Assembly (NCBI RefSeq): GCF_003991355.1
Contig: NZ_RCSU01000003.1
Location: 516,029-580,028, forward strand
Direction: 5' to 3'
DNA from: Pseudoflavitalea rhizosphaerae
Lineage (GTDB): Bacteria > Bacteroidota > Bacteroidia > Chitinophagales > Chitinophagaceae
DNA: 64,000 nt
Positions 8,567 through 18,100 of this stretch are shown piece after piece (the first letter of the stretch is position 1; each line of letters begins with the position of its first letter). Below the pieces are notes generated by a model, which saw only the letters and a program-made list of their open reading frames with translations, had not been told where the DNA came from and did no database searches. Position numbers and translations under genes: made by a program.

Positions 8567-9739
8567 ATGAAAAATGCGCCGGTCCTACTGTTCGTCTTTG
8601 CCCTGCTTTGCTCAACAATCGTAAAAGCAAAAACCGGAACCGATTCCTCTGAATGCCACCTGCGCGTGAGCCTCCTCACCTGCAGCCCCGGCAATGAATT
8701 GTATTCCACATTCGGGCATACAGCCATCAGGGTGATAGACAGTGCCCACTCCCTGGACTATGTTTTCAACTACGGAACTTTTGACGACAGAGACCCGCAG
8801 TTCTATACCAAATTCACTAAAGGGATCATGCTGTACGCATTGTCTGCATATCCCTTCAGTGATTTTGTGTACGAATACAGCAGCGCAGGCAGAGGAGTGG
8901 TAGAACAGGAACTCCGGCTCACCTGCGAACATAAAAAAGCGCTTATCCATGCGCTGATGAGGAACAATACGGAAGACAACCGGTACTACAATTATTATTT
9001 CCACACTGATAACTGTACTACCCGCGCCCGTGACATGATCACAAAACATGCAGGCGATTCCGTTTCACTCGCCAATGTGCTGCCCGACAAAAAAATTACC
9101 TACCGTAATCTTATTCATCAATACCTCGATTCCTCCGGCATGCTCTGGAGCAAATTCGGGATCGATATCCTGCTCGGCGCTAACCTGGATGCAGCCGTCA
9201 ACAATCAGGAGGCCATGTTCCTGCCGGACTACCTGATGAAAGGAATAGACAAAGCAACAGTGGATGGTCAACCGCTCGTAAGCGCCACTAACACCATCCT
9301 TCCAGCAGCAGCCCTTTCCGGCGAATCCAAAACGGCGGTGGCGCCAGTGATGTGCTTCGCTATTCTTTTGCTCACCATCACCGCACTTTCCGTGATGAAC
9401 AATGAAGGTTTGAACAAGATGCTCTACATCTTTGATGTGATCTTCTTTCTTTTCCTCGGCCTCCTGGGTACCCTTCTCCTCACCCTCTGGCTTATTCGCG
9501 TAGATGATGTTTGCAGGAACAATTACAATTTGCTTTGGGCAATTCCTACCCACCTGATCGCGGCATTAGCCTTGCTGTTCAATTCGCGGAGAACCTGGTT
9601 AAGAAGATATTTCCGTATCATCGCGATGCTTACCGGACTGGTGTTGGTTTCCTGGTTTTTCCTGCCCCAACAACTCAATCCGGCCATCGCCCCGGTACTC
9701 GGTCTGATACTGGTTCGCTCCTTTTACAGAAGCAAATAA
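8567..9739 (+). CDS. DUF4105 (Lnb N-terminal-like) membrane protein
   Basis: 390 residues. Signal peptide (MKNAPVLLFVFALLCSTIVKA), then a periplasmic DUF4105 domain with LYSTFGHTAIRV, FNYGTFD and HTDNCTTRARDMI; the His, Asn and Cys of these motifs are the likely active-site or fold residues. Four or so membrane helices occupy about 255-388. DUF4105 resembles the N-terminal periplasmic domain of lacto-N-biosidase chaperone/NlpC-like proteins; its reaction in Bacteroidota is not established. It lies 27 nt behind guaB and 11 nt before the hydrolase, so a three-gene transcript is likely. Confidence 0.85.
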   Translation: MKNAPVLLFVFALLCSTIVKAKTGTDSSECHLRVSLLTCSPGNELYSTFGHTAIRVIDSAHSLDYVFNYGTFDDRDPQFYTKFTKGIMLYALSAYPFSDFVYEYSSAGRGVVEQELRLTCEHKKALIHALMRNNTEDNRYYNYYFHTDNCTTRARDMITKHAGDSVSLANVLPDKKITYRNLIHQYLDSSGMLWSKFGIDILLGANLDAAVNNQEAMFLPDYLMKGIDKATVDGQPLVSATNTILPAAALSGESKTAVAPVMCFAILLLTITALSVMNNEGLNKMLYIFDVIFFLFLGLLGTLLLTLWLIRVDDVCRNNYNLLWAIPTHLIAALALLFNSRRTWLRRYFRIIAMLTGLVLVSWFFLPQQLNPAIAPVLGLILVRSFYRSK

Positions 9740-9750
9740 AAACAACCCTT

Positions 9751-10572
9751 ATGTTCATCGAGAAAACCATCCAGATAGCGGACCAGCAATGGTATTACCG
9801 CAAAGCAGGCAAAGGCGCCGCCGTGGTGCTGGTGCACGGATTTGCCGAAGACAGCCAGGGATGGGCATTGCAGCAGGAATTCCTGCAGCAGTATTTCACG
9901 GTGATCGTTCCGGACCTTCCGGGCAGTGGTCATTCCACTGCAACAGGCACCGAATGGTCCATGGAAATGTTTGCCGATGGCATTCACGCCATTCTGGAAG
10001 AAGAACAGATCAATACCGCCATTATTATTGGTCATAGCATGGGAGGATATATCTCCCTGGCATTCGCTGAAAAATATCCGCAGCAACTTCTCGGCCTGGG
10101 CCTGTTTCATAGTACAGCCATGGCCGATAGTGAGGAGCGTAAGAATATCCGCAGGCGTGGCATCGAATTCATCAAAGAGCATGGCGCTGCCAAATTCCTG
10201 GAACAGGCCACGCCCAATCTTTTTGCGGAAGGAACCAGACAGGAAAATCCGCAACTGGTGCAACAGATCACAGACAGGTATGAAGGTTTCAGTGCAGCAT
10301 CACTGATCAGTTATTATGAAGCGATGATCCGCCGCCCGGACCGCACCGCCCTGTTACAGAATATCCCCCAACCAGTCCTGTTCGTGATCGGTCAATACGA
10401 TGCCACCATCCCTCCCGATGCCGTATTGCCACAGACCTATCTTCCCGGGTTTTCTTTTGTTGAGATCCTCAATCATTCCGGCCATATGGGTATGCTGGAA
10501 GAAACTCCAAGGGCCAACCAGCTTCTTTACCGCTTTTGCGATGCCTGCCAGACAGTAGTTCCCGGTCACTGA
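9751..10572 (+). CDS. Alpha/beta-fold hydrolase
   Basis: 273 residues from the ATG at 9751; a longer frame from 9511 overlaps the preceding coding region and is not credible. Standard alpha/beta hydrolase: oxyanion motif LVHGFAED, nucleophile elbow GHSMGG (Ser96), acid in VIGQYDATIP, and His in LNHSGHMGMLEE. Probably an esterase-like enzyme; no substrate can be read from the sequence. It sits 11 nt after the DUF4105 gene. Confidence 0.9.
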   Translation: MFIEKTIQIADQQWYYRKAGKGAAVVLVHGFAEDSQGWALQQEFLQQYFTVIVPDLPGSGHSTATGTEWSMEMFADGIHAILEEEQINTAIIIGHSMGGYISLAFAEKYPQQLLGLGLFHSTAMADSEERKNIRRRGIEFIKEHGAAKFLEQATPNLFAEGTRQENPQLVQQITDRYEGFSAASLISYYEAMIRRPDRTALLQNIPQPVLFVIGQYDATIPPDAVLPQTYLPGFSFVEILNHSGHMGMLEETPRANQLLYRFCDACQTVVPGH

Positions 10573-10630
10573 ATTATCTGAGCTTCCTACCAACGATCCC
10601 CATATTTATATCGTATTAAATAATCGATCG

Positions 10631-10647
10631 CCAGCCTGAAAGGCTGG
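10631..10647 (+). terminator. Hairpin after the hydrolase gene
   Basis: A perfect 7-bp stem, CCAGCCT gaa AGGCTGG, 58 nt past the stop, followed by a weak T-rich tail. Plausible but not strong intrinsic terminator of the guaB-DUF4105-hydrolase unit. Confidence 0.45.
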
Positions 10648-10740
10648 GCAGTTTGTTGTATATTCAATATCCCTTCTGCAACCACGGAAACAGTTTTCCG
10701 GCCAGCTGCTTTACTCCGGCCTGATCTTAATCGGAAGTAA

Positions 10741-13422
10741 ATGAAGAGAAAACTACTATGGACCGCTGTTCTGCTGATGACCTGTTACACTTCACTCCAT
10801 GCTGCGCATATCAGGGGTGGGGAATTGTCGTACAAATTTATCAGTGCGGGAACCACTCCCAATACATCTATTTACGAGATCACGCTCAAACTTTATATCG
10901 ACTGTAACCAGAACGCGCCCGGGCAACTGGAAACCGAAGTGCCCATCACCATTTTCAGGAGCGCCACCAATACAGAAGACAGGACCCTGGTGGCTCCCAT
11001 GAGCTTTGAAAATTTCATCCGGTACGATCCAAATTCCAATCCCTGTATTTCCAATGCCCCCACCGATGTTTGCTACAGGCTCCGGTACTTCACCACCCGG
11101 GTTACGCTGGCAAATATCCCCGGAGGTTACACGCTGGCCTGGCAGCGATGCTGCCGCATCAATGGGATCCGGAATGTATCCGCCCCCAGCGAAAGCTATG
11201 GCGTTACCTGCGTGGCCAATATTCCCGGCACCAATATAGATGGTGTTCCCGATGCATATAAAAATTCCAGTCCGCAATTCGATCCCCGCGACGCAGTGGC
11301 CATCTGCTACGGTTCTTATTTCACTTTCGATTTCTCCGCCATCGACTCCGATACCAATTCAGTAGGCAAGCTCTCAGACTCGCTGGTGTATTCACTTTGC
11401 GAAGCCTATAACGGTGGCGGACAAGGGAATTCCTGGCCCAATGTTCCCAATCCCAATCCGGCCAACAATCCCCCTTATTATCCGATCAGCTACAGCGGCA
11501 GCTACTCAGGCTCATCCCCCATGGGGCCCAATGCAACCATCGATCCTAAAACCGGTATACTCTCAGGCATCGCTCCGTCTGTGGAAGGACAATATGTGGT
11601 GAAAGCCTGTGTGAGCGAATACCGCAACAATGTACTCATCAATGTGCATCATAAAGAGATCCATCTCCGCGTATCAGATTGCATTCCGCTGAGAGCAAGG
11701 CTGAAACCGGATTATTCCTATTGCGACGATTTCAATGTAACCTTCCGCAATGAACAGGTGAACCCCGCCGGCACCATGTATATCTGGGACTATGGAGATG
11801 GTTCCAAACGTGATACCGTGTTTGCCGCCGATGGAATGGTCCGGCATCTTTACAACGCGCCCAACGATTATACCATCAAGCTCAAAGTGGTCCTTGCCGG
11901 ACAATGCTTCGATTCCACCACCACCATCGCCAAAGTATGGCCCGGCTTCAAACCAGCCTTCACCTGGCGCGGCTCCTGCATACTCAACCCGATACAGTTT
12001 GAAGACAGGACCACCACCGTTTACGGATCAGTAAGTAAGTGGCAATGGGATTTCGGAGATGAAACAAGCAGCAGCGATGCCAGCACACAAAAAAATCCCG
12101 CCTGGCGTTACTCCACAACAGGCTTCAAATCTGTCCGGCTGATAGTGGAAAGCGATAAAGGTTGTATCGATACACTTGTTCAAAGCAATGTGGAAATAAA
12201 GGACAAACCAACCATCACACTCGCATTCAGGGACACGCTCATCTGCAGTAACAGGCCTGTGCAGGACACCTTGCAGCTGCAGGCAAGCGGCTTTGGTGTT
12301 TTCAGCTGGACGCCCACCACCGATTTGCTCTTTCCAAACTCCGGTACACCATTGGTGTTCCCCGACAAAACTACCATCTACCGGGTATCATTGAACGAAA
12401 ATGGCTGCATCAACACAGACAGCGTGAAAGTGCGAACGATTAGCTTCGTTACACTCGATGCCGGACCTGATACCACCATCTGCCTCACCGATACCATTCA
12501 ACTCCGGCCCCGATCAGACGGTCTCCGGTATACCTGGACTTCCACTCCTGCCAGCCCCATCGACGATGCCAATGCCAGGAACCCACTGGTGAACCCAACT
12601 GGCAACACCAGCTACGAAGTATTTGCAGAAGTGGGTAAATGCAATACCACCGACAATTTGCGAGTAACCACAATTCCTTACCCCACTTCCATTGCCGGCC
12701 CTGATACCACCATCTGTTATGCAGATACCATCCGATTGCATGGCTCCATGATCGGCGCCAGGCTCAACTGGTTGCCCATGAACACACTGAGCAATCCTTT
12801 TATCCTCTCACCATTTGCCTGGCCATTGCGCACTACCACTTATATACTGCGCGTTACAGATACTATCGGTTGCCCCAAACCGAAATTCGATTCCGTGACC
12901 GTTACTGTAAGATCTCAAATCCATGCTTTTGCAGGTAACGACACCAGTATCGTGATCAACCAGCCCCTGCGGCTTTCCGGAAGCGGCGCAGAATTCATAG
13001 AATGGTGGCCCTCGAATTTCCTGAGCACCACGCGCGGCTCCAATCCCGTTGCCCTGCTCTCTGATCATTACACTTATTACATGCGCGCCTATACGGCAGA
13101 AGGTTGCTACGCTGATGATACCATCAATGTAAAAGTATTCAAAACCAAACCTGATGTGTTTGTGCCCAATGCATTCCGGCCCGGAGGCACACAGAACAAT
13201 TTGTTGCGGCCTATTCTGGCAGGCATCTCCAAACTAAGCTATTTCCAGGTCTACAACCGCTGGGGACAGCTCGTATTCCAAACCTCACAACCAGGTGCTG
13301 GCTGGGATGGCAGGATCGGCGGTAAACTGCAGGACCCGGGAACATTTGTTTGGATGGTGAAAGCAGAAGACTTCCTCGGACAGTGGATCATTAAAAAAGG
13401 GACCGCTGTTCTTATCCGGTAA
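10741..13422 (+). CDS. PKD-domain surface protein with type B (gliding-motility-associated) C-terminal sorting domain
   Basis: 893 residues. After a signal peptide (ending near LHAAHIRGG) comes a cysteine-containing N-terminal region often seen in Bacteroidota adhesin-like proteins, then PKD domains (about 335-390 and 405-490, with IWDYGDGS and WDFGDE), several repeats of the form AGPDTTIC..DTI.L (about 570-790), and a C-terminal type B sorting domain (about 805-893; VFVPNAFRPGG, YNRWGQLVFQ, GWDG, GTFVWMVKAED). Such a tail directs export by the type IX system, whose SprA translocon is encoded at 15-22 kb. Likely an adhesin or structural surface protein. Single gene. Confidence 0.9.
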   Translation: MKRKLLWTAVLLMTCYTSLHAAHIRGGELSYKFISAGTTPNTSIYEITLKLYIDCNQNAPGQLETEVPITIFRSATNTEDRTLVAPMSFENFIRYDPNSNPCISNAPTDVCYRLRYFTTRVTLANIPGGYTLAWQRCCRINGIRNVSAPSESYGVTCVANIPGTNIDGVPDAYKNSSPQFDPRDAVAICYGSYFTFDFSAIDSDTNSVGKLSDSLVYSLCEAYNGGGQGNSWPNVPNPNPANNPPYYPISYSGSYSGSSPMGPNATIDPKTGILSGIAPSVEGQYVVKACVSEYRNNVLINVHHKEIHLRVSDCIPLRARLKPDYSYCDDFNVTFRNEQVNPAGTMYIWDYGDGSKRDTVFAADGMVRHLYNAPNDYTIKLKVVLAGQCFDSTTTIAKVWPGFKPAFTWRGSCILNPIQFEDRTTTVYGSVSKWQWDFGDETSSSDASTQKNPAWRYSTTGFKSVRLIVESDKGCIDTLVQSNVEIKDKPTITLAFRDTLICSNRPVQDTLQLQASGFGVFSWTPTTDLLFPNSGTPLVFPDKTTIYRVSLNENGCINTDSVKVRTISFVTLDAGPDTTICLTDTIQLRPRSDGLRYTWTSTPASPIDDANARNPLVNPTGNTSYEVFAEVGKCNTTDNLRVTTIPYPTSIAGPDTTICYADTIRLHGSMIGARLNWLPMNTLSNPFILSPFAWPLRTTTYILRVTDTIGCPKPKFDSVTVTVRSQIHAFAGNDTSIVINQPLRLSGSGAEFIEWWPSNFLSTTRGSNPVALLSDHYTYYMRAYTAEGCYADDTINVKVFKTKPDVFVPNAFRPGGTQNNLLRPILAGISKLSYFQVYNRWGQLVFQTSQPGAGWDGRIGGKLQDPGTFVWMVKAEDFLGQWIIKKGTAVLIR

Positions 13423-13442
13423 TGAATTGGCGCAGCGTGTGG

Positions 13443-13548
13443 GCAGTCGCTCGCCTCTGGCGAGTGATTTTTGTTTAGTCGCCTCCGGCGACGCGGTGTT
13501 CGCCGGAGGCGAACAAATACAGGTCACTCGCCAGAGGCGAGCGACTGC
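13443..13548 (-). repeat. 106-bp compound palindrome, copy 1 (core inverted)
   Basis: Outer arms GCAGTCGC and GCGACTGC bound four consecutive small palindromes built on CGCC(T)CCGGCG and CGCCTCTGGCG. The central pair reads GTCGCC..GGCGAC then GTTCGCC..GGCGAAC, the reverse of the order in the other copies, so this copy is in opposite orientation. It lies between the PKD gene and the SDR gene. Confidence 0.9.
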
Positions 13549-13643
13549 CAACTCTCCGCCCTTTTTAGTCGCCCCACACACACTCCGACCTTCTTGCTAA
13601 CACTCCGATTTTCTTTAGATTGCAGCCACAAAAAAATTCCATC

Positions 13644-14405
13644 ATGCCACAAACAGTATTGATCACCGGAGCTACCTCAGGATTCGGAAAAGCATTTGCC
13701 TCCAAGTTTGCAGCCAATGGATACAGGCTGATCATTACAGGCCGCAGGGAAGACAGGCTTGAAGCCATCAGGAATGAACTGCAATCAACATACGGAACAA
13801 GCGTGCATACCCTGCATTTCGATGTACAGGACCGCGCCGCCACTTTCCAGGCCATCGGATCGCTACCCGCTGAATGGCAACAGATCGATGTACTGATCAA
13901 CAATGCAGGATTGGCGCTGGGCCGCGATTTTGTTGATGAAGCCAATCTTGACGACTGGGAAACCATGATCGATACCAACCTGAAAGGGCTCATGTATGTG
14001 AGCAAAGCCGTACTTCCCTTCATGATCAGGAACAAGAAAGGACAAATCATCAATATCGGCTCCACCGCAGCAAAAGAAGTGTATGAAAGAGGAAACGCCT
14101 ACTGCGCCACCAAATCCGCTGTTGAAGCCATTTCCAAAGGAATGAGGATCGATCTTTTGCGTCATGGCATCAAGGTTACCGCCATTCACCCAGGCGCCGC
14201 CGAGACGGAATTCTCCGTTGTCCGCTTCAAAGGCGATGCCTCACAGGCCTCCAAAGTGTACGATGGATTCCAGCCTCTCAGTGCAGAAGATGTGGCAGAT
14301 GTGGCGTTTTTTACCACCACCCTTCCCCAACATGTTTGCATCAACGACCTGGTTTTAACCTGTACCGCCCAGGCTAACTCAATATATTTCTACAAACAAG
14401 GATAA
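13644..14405 (+). CDS. SDR-family NAD(P)-dependent oxidoreductase
   Basis: 253 residues from ATG 13644 (an in-frame TTG at 13620 adds eight unlikely residues). Classical short-chain dehydrogenase: cofactor glycines TGATSGFG (8-15), NNAG (86-89), catalytic Ser140, Tyr153 and Lys157 (GSTAAK...YCATK), and the PGAAETEF block. The closest general type is YdfG-like 3-hydroxy acid / serine dehydrogenases, but substrate cannot be assigned. Monocistronic between two unrelated genes. Confidence 0.93.
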   Translation: MPQTVLITGATSGFGKAFASKFAANGYRLIITGRREDRLEAIRNELQSTYGTSVHTLHFDVQDRAATFQAIGSLPAEWQQIDVLINNAGLALGRDFVDEANLDDWETMIDTNLKGLMYVSKAVLPFMIRNKKGQIINIGSTAAKEVYERGNAYCATKSAVEAISKGMRIDLLRHGIKVTAIHPGAAETEFSVVRFKGDASQASKVYDGFQPLSAEDVADVAFFTTTLPQHVCINDLVLTCTAQANSIYFYKQG

Positions 14406-14521
14406 TACATAGAAACATTTAATTTTATATGAAAATTTCCCAGAACGTTTGGCAAAGTATTTGAATTGATTAATTTTGAAGAAGTTCCTTAATCCAAGTT
14501 CCGTCCAAAAAACCATACCGT

Positions 14522-15025
14522 ATGTTCAAGACCCTGTTGAAATTCATTTCCGGCGCCATGCTGTGGCTAGCTGTTGGCGTTCAACCATCACAGGCGCAGG
14601 ATATGATCAGACAACAAAGCTGTGATATCAGCGGCTATACTTCAGCGATAGATTCCATCAAACAATATTATGGTGAACGCGGCTTCAGCCTTCTTCGTGA
14701 GGCCAGCATGACCATGGAAAGCGAATACGAAATGCCTATCATCATGCCCATGACACAAGGCACCTGGTACCAGTTCGTTTTTATCGGTGATCCCAGCTCC
14801 AGGTTGTACGAAGTAAGAATGTATGATTACAATGAAAAGGAAGTGATCTTCAAACAGAACAGGTGGGGCGATGTGGATGGCAATATCATCAACTTCGATT
14901 ATGTTCCCAGGTTCTCGGAAATGCACATGATCAAACCGGTGCAGGTGAACAAAAAGAAAAAGAAACTCTGTGGCTATGTAATGTTGTTCAAGCGCACAGC
15001 TCCTCCCGGAACAGAAAAGAAATAA
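14522..15025 (+). CDS. Small secreted protein, unknown function
   Basis: 167 residues: signal peptide with cleavage near PSQAQ, then a single compact domain with TQGTWYQFVFIGDPSS.LYEVRMYDY in the middle, a lysine run near the C-terminus (NKKKKKLCGYVML) and two cysteines. No family recognised. It is followed by a terminator and a truncated palindrome, and converges on sprA. Periplasmic location is inferred from the signal peptide and lack of a lipobox. Confidence 0.75.
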   Translation: MFKTLLKFISGAMLWLAVGVQPSQAQDMIRQQSCDISGYTSAIDSIKQYYGERGFSLLREASMTMESEYEMPIIMPMTQGTWYQFVFIGDPSSRLYEVRMYDYNEKEVIFKQNRWGDVDGNIINFDYVPRFSEMHMIKPVQVNKKKKKLCGYVMLFKRTAPPGTEKK

Positions 15026-15047
15026 TTTCTTCCCATCTTTTTATTGT

Positions 15048-15077
15048 GGGCCGGCTAAAATGTCGGCCCTTTTGTTT
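15048..15077 (+). terminator. Intrinsic terminator of the small secreted protein gene
   Basis: Stem GGGCCG / CGGCCC with a 10-nt loop, followed by TTTTGTTT, 23 nt after the stop codon. Confidence 0.75.
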
Positions 15078-15086
15078 ATCGGGGAG

Positions 15087-15162
15087 TAGTCGTTCGCCTG
15101 CGGCGAACACCGCGTCGCCGGAGGCGACTAAATATAAGTCACTCGCCGGAGGCGAGCGACTG
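15087..15162 (+). repeat. Compound palindrome, copy 2 (5'-truncated)
   Basis: Lacks the first small hairpin of the family but keeps the GTTCGCC..GGCGAAC, CACCGCGTCGCC..GGCGAC and terminal GTCACTCGCC..GGCGAGCGACTGC modules. It sits between the convergent ends of the small secreted protein gene and sprA. Confidence 0.88.
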
Positions 15163-15191
15163 CCAGCTCACTGACATTTTTAATCACTTAC

Positions 15192-18100
15192 TTATTGGGC
15201 CAGCGAGATCCTTACCTGCACACCTGCCCTGGTATTGGTGATAGGCGGTGAGGAGGATATTTTGGGCGTTACTCTTCTCTGCTCGAAGTACAGTTTTATA
15301 TTCACACGATTGCTGATCACGTAATCCACAGAAGGATTGATGAAGATGGTCTTGGCTCCGTTTGTAGGCAGGGTTTGTTCCTGATCAAGACGGCTGTTGG
15401 CCGTGATATCATCACGCAGACTGAGGTCGAGACGGAAGCTGGCATCATTCTCCAGCGGCTTACCTTTCCATTTGATCCAGGAGAAAGCCCCACGCTTTCT
15501 GAAACCGGCGCCGATAGTGAATTCCGTAGTGCGCGTTTCACTCAGTTGATAATCGATCAGGCTCAGGCTGAGGGTTCTCGATTTTTTATACTCAAACCTT
15601 GCAGTAAGCTGGTTGGTGAACTGCATATCCAGGTCGATCAGTGGAGAGAACTCTTCAGAGATCGTGATATTGGGCACCAGGAAATAAGGCACGTAGTTGC
15701 CTGCAGAGTCCAGGAAGCCAGGGAATCCATATCGCAGATCATCACGATACAGCAATGCAGAATTGAAACTGTTCATACCGAGCGTACTGTTGTATCCATG
15801 GGTAACGGTAAAGTTGGTGAAGATCTTTTCCAATGCCTTGATACGGGTAAGGCCTGTATAAGTGATCCTCCAGTTTGGTTTCGGCAGGATGCCGGAGAAC
15901 GGATTGGAACGGATATTCGGATTGTTCTGTTTCAGCAGCGGCACAGATTTAGGATCCTTGCCGGTGTAAGCAGCAATAAAGGCCGGGATCAGCACATCCT
16001 GTGCATAGCGGCTGTACCCTCTGTAATAACCATCGGAGAGGAATTTCTCAGTTTCGGGCAATGCCTGCCAGTATGGGTTGGACTCAGCCAATCGTTTGGA
16101 AAGAATGTAGCGGTAGTCCTGGAAACGCTGGAACATTTCGCTCACGGAATTCGCTTCCACTTTCTTGAACAAGGTCTGGAACGAAATATAAGTTACGCGG
16201 AAACTGCCGGCGCTGTACGGGTTAAGCCTTGCAAAGTGAAGACCTGTACCGGTTGTGTCTTTGTACAGTTCGGAATAGTTCTTACCAAATTGTTTATCGA
16301 TGGTGATATCGATCATCAGGTCGCGGATGGGCTGTAATTGAGCGGTGATATTGAATCGTTGCGTATAGTCCTGCCTGTTCTGGAAGTTGAAATTGGAATC
16401 AGCGGAGAGCCAACCTTTCTGCGCCATTGTGCTGATGAAGCTGGTGTCTGGCTGTTTACCGAAAATGAATGGCAGACCCGGTGCGCCGGACCTGAAGTTC
16501 ATACCGAGTGCACGGGTGGAATCCGTATAACCATAGATGGTAGCTCCTGCCACTTCGGAGTATTCGAGCTTCGCACGTTTCACCATGGTGAGGAAGCGGC
16601 CTGCGAATTTGGCGCCGGGACTGAGCACCAGCGGTTCATTCCTGTCGCGTTTCCGTTTGGTGGTATCTTTCGGGTCCCGCGGCGCTTTGGGTGCAGCAGG
16701 ATTATCATCTTCTATGGCGCGCAGGAACCTGCTTTTCGAATAGAGCTGGGTGAAGTCCATTTCGAAAGTGAGGGTCTTGCGTTGCTGGTTGCTGAGCGTA
16801 TTGCCCAGTTCGCGGGCAATCAGAGAGGCGCCGATCCAGTCGAAGTCAGCGGCATATGATGCACGAAGTGTGGTCCAGTTGAGTGCAGGGATCTTGCTCA
16901 TCGGCACATTATAGCTGAACTCAGCATGCTGATTGTAGGAGATGGTGCGGCCGCCTTTCCAGAAATTGTGCCACATGCTTTTCTTTTCACGATCATCTAG
17001 TCTGCCGGAATCTTCATCCACCCATGATTTGTTCACGGCAGTGAAATCCACATTGAATGAACGTGTCAGGTCCCATCGGAGATTATAGAAACGGTCGAAC
17101 GTAAAGAATTTGTCGTACGTCTCAGGCAATCCGCCTTTCGGTCCACCCACATTGCGCGGTCTGAATGCGCCGAACTGACGGTTCACATCAGCCCGGAATC
17201 CGAGCAGTGAAGGGATCGGGTTGATATTGAAATCTTTGAACAGGGCCAGCCAGGGCGATCTCGATTTGATCATCCGTTTGGCAGGCTCCCAGAATTTTGG
17301 CGTGGATGTATAATTGTATCCCACTGCTGCACGATGCCTGACCAGTTCATTGTTTTCGATCAGCGGGTTATGCTGTTCTTCTTTATAATAAGAATAACTC
17401 ACATCGACATTTTCAATACTCCATATCTGTTGTTTCTTACCGGAGGTATTGTTCTTTCTCACGTTGGTAAAGGCGAAGGAACGGATGGTCTTCACATCTA
17501 CGGCATCGTCCCTGATCGAATCCTTGGTATCGCCGGCAGCCGCTTTGAGCTTGTCTTTCAGTTTCACATCCAGGTCATATGGATCGTATTCCGGAGTGGA
17601 CACAGCTTTGGAATAGCTGGCGTAGAAAGGAATGCTCATGCCTGCCTTCTGCGGGATCAGTTTACCCAGCTCCAGGTTGGTGGCAATATCAAATTGCTTG
17701 AAGTTGTCGCGTGAACGTTCATTGATCCTTTGTTCAAGTGTACCGAAGCCGGCACTATGCGCCGCACCGGCAATATACAGGGTACCGAGATCGGCCAGCT
17801 GAATGTCTACACGGCCGAGCGCAGCCCAGCCTCCTTTCTCATCGAGATCGCTCAGGCGAAGTTCGTTGAACCATACTTCGGTACAGGCTTCTTCACGATT
17901 TCGGTTCTCTACCCCCAGGAAGAAGATTCGAACTTCACCGAGGTTGGGATTACCCAAAATCGCATATTCCTTACCGTCAGCATCGGTCTGTTTATAATAA
18001 TTGGATACCTGTCCATTATTGTTGCGGGACACTTTCAATTGAATGAGCCGGTCCAGTGCGAGGTCCAGTTCATTCTGCAATGGCCAGATCAACTGGGCAT

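Noticed and set aside
13285..15174. Frames crossing the palindromes with a repeated peptide like SPEATKxKSLAxGERLP
   Set aside because: The shared peptide is only the translation of the repeat element in one frame; also seen near 30.4-30.8 kb.
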